A program made the position numbers and the translations under genes. A stretch of 64,000 nt of DNA from Kribbella pratensis (GTDB lineage Bacteria > Actinomycetota > Actinomycetes > Propionibacteriales > Kribbellaceae): the NCBI RefSeq assembly GCF_004365355.1, contig NZ_SODP01000001.1, positions 2,549,473 through 2,613,472 on the forward strand. The letters are read 5' to 3'. Numbering within the stretch: the stretch's first letter is position 1; each line of letters starts with the position of its first letter. Of this stretch, positions 59,640-64,000 are shown piece after piece. The notes below the pieces were generated by a model, which was given only the letters and a program-made list of their open reading frames with translations, was not told where the DNA came from and made no database searches.

Positions 59640-59660
59640 AACCCCTGGGCGAGCCGCGCG

Positions 59661-61313
59661 TCAACCTGCGGTAGCCGACAACGCAGCGGTCATCCGCTGA
59701 CGGGACTCGTAGTAGTGCTGCGGGTCGAGCACGGGCCGGTCGAAGCGCAGAGTGCGATCGGGATCGATGATGTCCAGCGCCGCCGTACCGCCGTGGGTCG
59801 CGCGGATCGCCTGCAGAGCGCGGTGGTCCCACATCGCCTGGGCGAAGACGCGGTGGCGGATCGACGGCCACGGCGTACCGTCCGGACCGGGGTACACCGC
59901 GAAGGCGTCACCGGACGGGAACGCTCCTCCGGCCGACGTGTCCTCGAACGGGTTCACCCGCCGGATCGAGTGCCAGGTGTACCAGAAGTTGAATCCCCAA
60001 TGCAGGAAGCCATCCACGCCGGCCGCGAACAACTGATGCCCGAGTGCACGGTTGCGCGCCGAAGGCATCCCGACGAACCGGTTGGCGACGTCCCGATCCT
60101 GTGAGACGCAGTAGTAGACCCACAGGCGCTCCGGCCGCTCGGCGAGAAACGGTTCGACGTGATCGGTCGCGACGACGGGCACGGCGACAGCACCCGAGGT
60201 GTAGAACGAGTGCTCGCTCAGGGCGTCGACGACTGTCCAGCCCTTGAGCAGGTCGGCGACCACGGCTTTCGCGGCGAGGTACGTCGCCAGCCCTTCCTCC
60301 CCCGCCGGCTCGTCCGAGATGTGGAAGACGACGTGGTCGCGATCCCATTCCTCGTCGAGCACGGCCTGCAACGCCGGCAACAGCGCTTCCATCAGCTGCC
60401 GGTACCGGGCGTCGGTCGCGGGAACGTCCCATCCGAAGGCACGCTGCTGGCCCACGATGATGCCCGGCGTCGCTTTCGCGCCCCATTGGGTGAAGAGATG
60501 CGCCACCTCGACGCCGGTGATCCCGGTCCGGCGACAGAGCTCGAGCCACCGTCGCAGCCGGTCGAAGCCGAACTCGTACCCGTCGGCGGTCTCCGTGATC
60601 TCGATGAGCTGAACGACGGTGCGGTACGACCCGACCGCGGTGTCGAGCGGCGGCGTCCACACCGGTGCGAGCAGCGAGGTGGCACCCATCTCCGCCGCGG
60701 ACGCCATGAACCGCTCCACGACGTTCCAGTGCTCTTCGCTGAACACCTCGAGGCCGTAGTGATCCGCGAGCGAGTCGAGGTGCATCCAGTGGCTCGACAC
60801 GATGTCCAGCGGCGGCAACTCGATCGCGGTGAGCTCGACGGTGACCGATGCTCGATGCAATTCGGTGCCGTCGGACGAGGTCATCACGATGGTCAGTTCG
60901 TGGACGCCGGCCCGCGCCGGATCGCTGGTGGTCACGTCGAACCAGAGCGCTGCCCAGCCGCCGAACCGCACCGGCGCCTCGCCGTTCGAGACCGGACGCA
61001 ACAGGTCCGGGTACAGACCGGGCTCGTCGAACTCGTAGCCGTCGTCATGACCGGGGAGCGCGACGAACGAGCAAGGGACGAGGTCGACGGACGACACCGC
61101 GACCAGGTCGACCGCCGTACCTTCGACTCGAACCTGGAGCGGGCTCGGGTCGCGGAACGTGGGCACGAGCGGAGGACGGTAGGCCAACTGGAACGAGGCC
61201 GGCTCGCCGAGGAACGCCTGGAGCCGCGTCTCGGCCGACACGGGACGCGGGTCCCGTACCGGATGCACCTTCACGAGCGCATCGCAGACCACAAACTCCC
61301 ACGTTCCAGCCAC
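59661..61313 (-). CDS. DUF4091 glycoside hydrolase-like protein
   Basis: A 550-residue protein. The N-terminal ~160 residues form a beta-sandwich (FVALPGHDDGYEFDEPGLYP, PARAGVHELTIVMTSSDGTE). A TIM-barrel-like DUF4091 catalytic region follows, with VVFHISDEPAGEEGLATYLA (Asp-Glu), RLWVYYCVSQDRDVANRFVG and FLHWGFNFWYTWHSIRRVNP. It has no signal peptide, so it is probably cytoplasmic. GTG at 61313 was preferred because AGGAGG stands nine bases upstream; ATG at 61322 directly abuts the ribosome site. It is adjacent to a LacI-controlled Gfo/Idh gene, consistent with oligosaccharide use. Confidence 0.85.
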   Translation of the reverse strand: MAGTWEFVVCDALVKVHPVRDPRPVSAETRLQAFLGEPASFQLAYRPPLVPTFRDPSPLQVRVEGTAVDLVAVSSVDLVPCSFVALPGHDDGYEFDEPGLYPDLLRPVSNGEAPVRFGGWAALWFDVTTSDPARAGVHELTIVMTSSDGTELHRASVTVELTAIELPPLDIVSSHWMHLDSLADHYGLEVFSEEHWNVVERFMASAAEMGATSLLAPVWTPPLDTAVGSYRTVVQLIEITETADGYEFGFDRLRRWLELCRRTGITGVEVAHLFTQWGAKATPGIIVGQQRAFGWDVPATDARYRQLMEALLPALQAVLDEEWDRDHVVFHISDEPAGEEGLATYLAAKAVVADLLKGWTVVDALSEHSFYTSGAVAVPVVATDHVEPFLAERPERLWVYYCVSQDRDVANRFVGMPSARNRALGHQLFAAGVDGFLHWGFNFWYTWHSIRRVNPFEDTSAGGAFPSGDAFAVYPGPDGTPWPSIRHRVFAQAMWDHRALQAIRATHGGTAALDIIDPDRTLRFDRPVLDPQHYYESRQRMTAALSATAG

Positions 61314-61348
61314 GCCTACCATCCTCCTATGCGCAATTGTGGACTCTA

Positions 61349-61368
61349 TGATGCAGATACGCGCATCA
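61349..61368. promoter_or_regulatory. Inverted repeat upstream of the DUF4091 gene
   Basis: TGATGC and GCATCA flank eight bases, 36 bases upstream of the preferred start. GCAC-AATG-GTGC at 61371-61382 is a second, shorter repeat. The intergenic region is AT-richer than average. Either may bind a regulator; the family is unknown. Confidence 0.4.
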
Positions 61369-61398
61369 ATGCACAATGGTGCGGAGGTCGGCCAGCAG

Positions 61399-62499
61399 TT
61401 AGTCGGCGGCGAGGCCCGCGGTGCCTGCAGTGGCCGCGCCGGCGACGTCCTGCTGCTTCGTGAGCGTGCCGTCGTGGTGGATGGCGTACGAAGCGACCGA
61501 GCCGTTCGACAGCCGCACGTACAGGAACTTGCCGTCGGGGCTGAGGGCGGCGTCCGATCCCCCGGCGCTCGTCGAGGCTGCAACCGCTGCGATCAGGTGG
61601 AGCCGTCCGTCGGAGCTGATCCGGTACGACGAGATCGACGCGCTCGCCGCGTTGACCGTGAAGGCGTAATCGCGCGTGACGACGAGCCAGCACGCCGCGG
61701 CCTGCTGGTCACTGACCGAGGCGCTGATCGTCCGCACACGGTTGCCGTGCACGGAGTACGACGAGACCGCTGACGGACCGGCCTCGGAGACGATCGCGTC
61801 ACCACGACGATCGAAATCGAATCCGTACGGCGTGACGCCGGCGGAATGATGCGGGGTCGCGGTACCGGCGTATCCGTTGCGTACGGCGAAGGTGTCGATC
61901 GTCTGATCGCCCTTGTGGGTGACGACCAGGCTCCGGCCGTCCGGAGTGAAGGAGACCTGGGCCGCTGCCGTCGGAGTCGCGCCGGACTTGCTGAGCGTCT
62001 TCGTCGAGTGCGGCAAAGGCTGCAGGTGTCCGTCGTCGCTGACGCGGAGACCGCTGATGGTCTCGCTGTTCTGGTTCAGGACGTACACGATCCCGTGCCG
62101 GACGGTGACGCTGACGGGCAGGTCGCCGCCGCTGGGAGCGACGTCGCGGCGTACGAGGCCACGGTCGGTGATCGCGAGTGTCGACACGGTGTCGTCGCCG
62201 CCGTTCACCGCGAACAACAGGTTGCCGTCACGCACCAGTCCGTCTTGCGAAGCAAGTGACGAGCCCAGTCCGCGACCACCGGTCGGAACCGTGCCGTCGG
62301 CGCGCAAACGACCGTCACGAAGACGATCGAAGACCTGGACGGCGTTGCCGGCGGCCGCGTTCGTCGTCTCGTAGACGTGACCGACGACGTCGCCGGACCG
62401 TCCGTCGACCGCGGCGTTCGCGGGTGCGGCCGCCAGCAGTGAGGCCACGGCAACGGCAGCGAAGGCAGGCGCCAGCAGCCGGGCAGAATGAATGGGCAT
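61399..62499 (-). CDS. Secreted beta-propeller protein (lactonase/YncE-like)
   Basis: A 366-residue protein with a Sec signal (LLAPAFAAVAVASLLAAAPA, cleavage near ANA-AVDG) and a seven-blade propeller: repeated LFAVNGGDDTVSTLAITDRG, VYVLNQNSETISGLRVSDDG, TPDGRSLVVTHKGDQTIDTF, SPDGKFLYVRLSNGSVASYA. The fold is shared by 6-phosphogluconolactonase and YncE-like proteins; the catalytic residues of the former are not identified. GAGAGGAA precedes the ATG. Probably extracellular or cell-surface, function unknown. Confidence 0.9.
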   Translation of the reverse strand: MPIHSARLLAPAFAAVAVASLLAAAPANAAVDGRSGDVVGHVYETTNAAAGNAVQVFDRLRDGRLRADGTVPTGGRGLGSSLASQDGLVRDGNLLFAVNGGDDTVSTLAITDRGLVRRDVAPSGGDLPVSVTVRHGIVYVLNQNSETISGLRVSDDGHLQPLPHSTKTLSKSGATPTAAAQVSFTPDGRSLVVTHKGDQTIDTFAVRNGYAGTATPHHSAGVTPYGFDFDRRGDAIVSEAGPSAVSSYSVHGNRVRTISASVSDQQAAACWLVVTRDYAFTVNAASASISSYRISSDGRLHLIAAVAASTSAGGSDAALSPDGKFLYVRLSNGSVASYAIHHDGTLTKQQDVAGAATAGTAGLAAD

Positions 62500-62632
62500 G
62501 GAAATTCCTCTCACGCAGGAGATCACTGGAACGCCTTTGACAGTAGGGCTTTCCGCGATCCTGGAGAGGAATTTCCGAGCACGGTAAGGATGCCGTTATC
62601 GACCCATTCCGTTCGTGAAACTTAAGCTGCTG

Positions 62633-62806
62633 TCAGTCCTTGAAGGCGTCCTTCGCCTTCTCGCCGGCCTGCTTCAGGTCGGCCTTCGTCTTCTCTGCCC
62701 GGCCTTCGGCCTGCAGGTCGCGATTGTCGGTCGCGTCGCCGGTCGTCTCCTTGACCTTGCCCTTGGCAGCCTCGGCGGCGTTCTTGACCTTGTCACCAGC
62801 ACTCAT
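62633..62806 (-). CDS. CsbD-family stress protein
   Basis: A 57-residue, lysine/glutamate/alanine-rich protein with MSAGDKVKNAAEAAKGKVKE and GDATDNRDLQAEGRAEKTKA, matching CsbD, a sigma-B-type general stress protein of unknown biochemical function. It starts after AAGGAG, which lies within the end of the WhiB gene; the ATG overlaps the WhiB stop (ATGA), so the two are co-translated. Confidence 0.92.
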   Translation of the reverse strand: MSAGDKVKNAAEAAKGKVKETTGDATDNRDLQAEGRAEKTKADLKQAGEKAKDAFKD

Positions 62807-63150
62807 CGGATTCTCCTTCCGTTGCGGTGATCGTCGCCTTCCGGTGCCACCCAACCGCCCTCGCGAAACGCGGGGCCAGGAACCACCTGATCCCCGCTGC
62901 TCCGGACGGGCAGCTCGCTGCGCCTCAGCGTGCGGCGTTCGAGTTCGTCGAGGCCTCCCCAGATACCGGCGTCCTGCCCGGAGCGCAGCGCCCAGTTGAG
63001 GCAGACGTCCACCACTTCACAGCGACGGCAGACCTGTTTGGCGGTCTCGATCTGCAGCAGTGCGGGCCCGGTCGTACCTACTGGGAAGAACAGCTCGGGA
63101 TCTTCGGCCGCACACGCGGCTCGGTGCTGCCAGCGCTGGGTCGCCTTCAT
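62803..63150 (-). CDS. WhiB-family iron-sulfur regulator
   Basis: A 115-residue WhiB-like protein. Four cysteines bind a [4Fe-4S] cluster: Cys13 (RAACAAEDPELFFPVG), Cys41, Cys44 (KQVCRRCEVVDVC) and Cys50, followed by the G[VI]WGG turn (AGIWGGLDELERRTLRR). The C-terminal tail (~35 residues, GDQVVPGPAFREGGW) is longer than in minimal members. ATG 63150 is preceded by GAGGAGG. Such proteins interact with sigma factors and sense O2, NO or redox state. Coupling to csbD suggests a general-stress unit. Confidence 0.94.
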   Translation of the reverse strand: MKATQRWQHRAACAAEDPELFFPVGTTGPALLQIETAKQVCRRCEVVDVCLNWALRSGQDAGIWGGLDELERRTLRRSELPVRSSGDQVVPGPAFREGGWVAPEGDDHRNGRRIR

Positions 63151-63226
63151 CTCGACCTCCTCGGTCGACGTCATTCCTCAACAGGACAACACGAACCGCC
63201 GGTTTGTGACGTTGTCCGACGGCCGC

Positions 63227-63838
63227 TCAGAATTGGTGGCCGGTCCAACGTGGGGAGACCTTGCGCCATTCGCGGGCCCATTCGTCGGCGCGGTGGCGGT
63301 CGAGTGGACGGCGGGCGAGGCGCCACGCGGCGTAGAGCGCGGGCCAGGCGAGCAGCGGAAAGGTCAGGGCGATCGCGGTGCCGAGGGCGGCGCTGTCGCT
63401 GGACGTGCCTGGGGCGCCTGTCATCGCGCCGGTCTGGTCGATCCAGATCGTCAAGTCGGCGTTGACCGGAGTACCGAGCAGAACGTCGGCCTTGCCCTCG
63501 TGCCACGAACCTGACCGGTCCTGCCAGCTGACGCGCACCGAGGTGGTGCTGAGGCCCAGCGTCGACGGAACGGCGTTGGCCGTGCCCTCCAGCGTTCGCG
63601 CGTGGACCTGCTGAGCGCTCGCGTGGTCGTCGGCCACGGACTGCTCGGCGCGATCGTGCAGCGTCGTACCGAGGGCTGCTGCCGCGGGGATCACCAGCAG
63701 CGCGAGCGCGATCGCGACCAGCAGGAACGCCGCCTCGATCCGGTCGACCCTCCGGCGCAACGGATTGTGCCCGAAGCTGAGCCGCCGCAGCTGCATCATC
63801 ACGAACAGCTCGGCACGGCGTTGCTGCGTGGAACTCAT
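63227..63838 (-). CDS. Rv1733c-like membrane protein
   Basis: A 203-residue protein with two membrane helices near 36-57 (AAFLLVAIALALLVIPAAAA) and 152-175 (LGTAIALTFPLLAWPALYAA) flanking an extracytoplasmic domain of about 95 residues (RVSWQDRSGSWHEGKADVLL). The layout and motifs match the Rv1733c family, a DosR-regulated dormancy antigen group in mycobacteria. GGGGAG precedes the ATG. No DosR-like box was found in the 160 bases up to the window edge. Function unknown. Confidence 0.82.
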   Translation of the reverse strand: MSSTQQRRAELFVMMQLRRLSFGHNPLRRRVDRIEAAFLLVAIALALLVIPAAAALGTTLHDRAEQSVADDHASAQQVHARTLEGTANAVPSTLGLSTTSVRVSWQDRSGSWHEGKADVLLGTPVNADLTIWIDQTGAMTGAPGTSSDSAALGTAIALTFPLLAWPALYAAWRLARRPLDRHRADEWAREWRKVSPRWTGHQF

Positions 63839-63888
63839 CCCGCTCCCCTATCTGCTTCACAAGGTAAGACCGCACAAGCGCGCCGGCT

Positions 63889-63903
63889 GTGACGTCGTGT
63901 CAC
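63889..63903. promoter_or_regulatory. CRP-like inverted repeat upstream of the Rv1733c-like gene
   Basis: GTGAC and GTCAC flank five bases, within TGTGACGTCGTGTCACG. It resembles but does not match the spacing of a CRP site (N7 rather than N6 between TGTGA and TCAC). It is 51 bases upstream of the gene. A regulatory role is uncertain. Confidence 0.4.
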
Positions 63904-63979
63904 GAACGGCGCCGGCGTCCGGACCTGCAAGCACGGACCGCACGTTGCAGAGGTCAACCACGTGGTGGCCCCCACGTGT

Positions 63980-64000
63980 ACGTAGTGGCGGCTACTACGT
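63980..64000. repeat. Inverted repeat at the right window edge
   Basis: ACGTAGT and ACTACGT arms flank seven bases and reach the last base of the window. A CCACGTGG palindrome lies about 25 bases to the left, so the end of the window is dense in small inverted repeats. The gene they serve is outside the window. Confidence 0.45.

Overview
The window is high-GC DNA with the gene style of a filamentous or nocardioform actinobacterium. Supporting this are frequent GTG/TTG starts, many ATGA and TGATG stop/start overlaps, and actinobacterial families: WhiB, GAF-ANTAR, mycothiol-dependent DinB-type enzyme, polyphosphate glucokinase, Pkn-type kinase, DUF6510, DUF4331 and an Rv1733c-like protein. A Kribbella-like member of the Propionibacteriales is my best guess, but that is inference. 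I see no rRNA, tRNA, CRISPR array, insertion sequence or phage module. No gene-free stretch exceeds about 300 bases. || 1-16 kb: a truncated OmpR regulator with an ApbE flavin transferase; an amidase/Acg-like nitroreductase pair with a DosR-like box; a methyltransferase/AAA-TPR pair divergent from them behind a 25-bp inverted repeat; an MFS exporter; a TetR regulator; a GNAT-hemerythrin fusion; an SDR; an alpha/beta hydrolase that has lost its nucleophile; a first soluble molybdopterin oxidoreductase; and an ECF sigma factor with a zinc-finger protein. || 16-18 kb: a tightly coupled redox operon, Dps-like, second molybdopterin oxidoreductase, FAD/NAD reductase (apparently CTG-started) and DUF6510, followed by an NTF2-like protein. 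|| 18-26 kb: a cyclase/formamidase, then a glycolipid or envelope block (response regulator, GT4 glycosyltransferase, two-gene overlap with a flippase-like protein, PIG-L deacetylase, histidine kinase, PAP2 phosphatase, ppgK). Three CTCAG-N6-CTCAG direct repeats in this block probably mark the regulator's own sites. || 26-41 kb: a frameshifted CehA/McbA hydrolase, two oxidoreductases, a DUF4331 operon ending in a strong terminator, a PhyH dioxygenase behind a LacI-type operator and 11-bp tandem repeats, a P450, GAF-ANTAR, a TetR/P-loop kinase pair with an obvious operator, a secreted phosphoesterase, MFS and TolB-like genes. || 40-51 kb: two response regulators, one receiver-only, face a pair of sensor kinases, one intact and one with degenerate catalytic boxes. 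Next comes a MacB-type ABC exporter operon that runs into a decayed lipase-like pseudogene. || 50-64 kb: small conserved proteins (DUF167, DUF302), an FHA membrane protein and a small protein that share an INNVGRDQ motif, a tandem universal stress protein, an OhrR-like MarR regulator with paired operators, a Ser/Thr kinase, an HD phosphohydrolase, a second flippase-like protein, a sugar-type Gfo/Idh plus DUF4091 pair with a LacI-type operator, a secreted beta-propeller, a coupled WhiB-CsbD pair and an Rv1733c-like membrane protein. || Overall the window is a chromosomal, regulation-rich region with several redox and stress genes rather than one large biosynthetic cluster.
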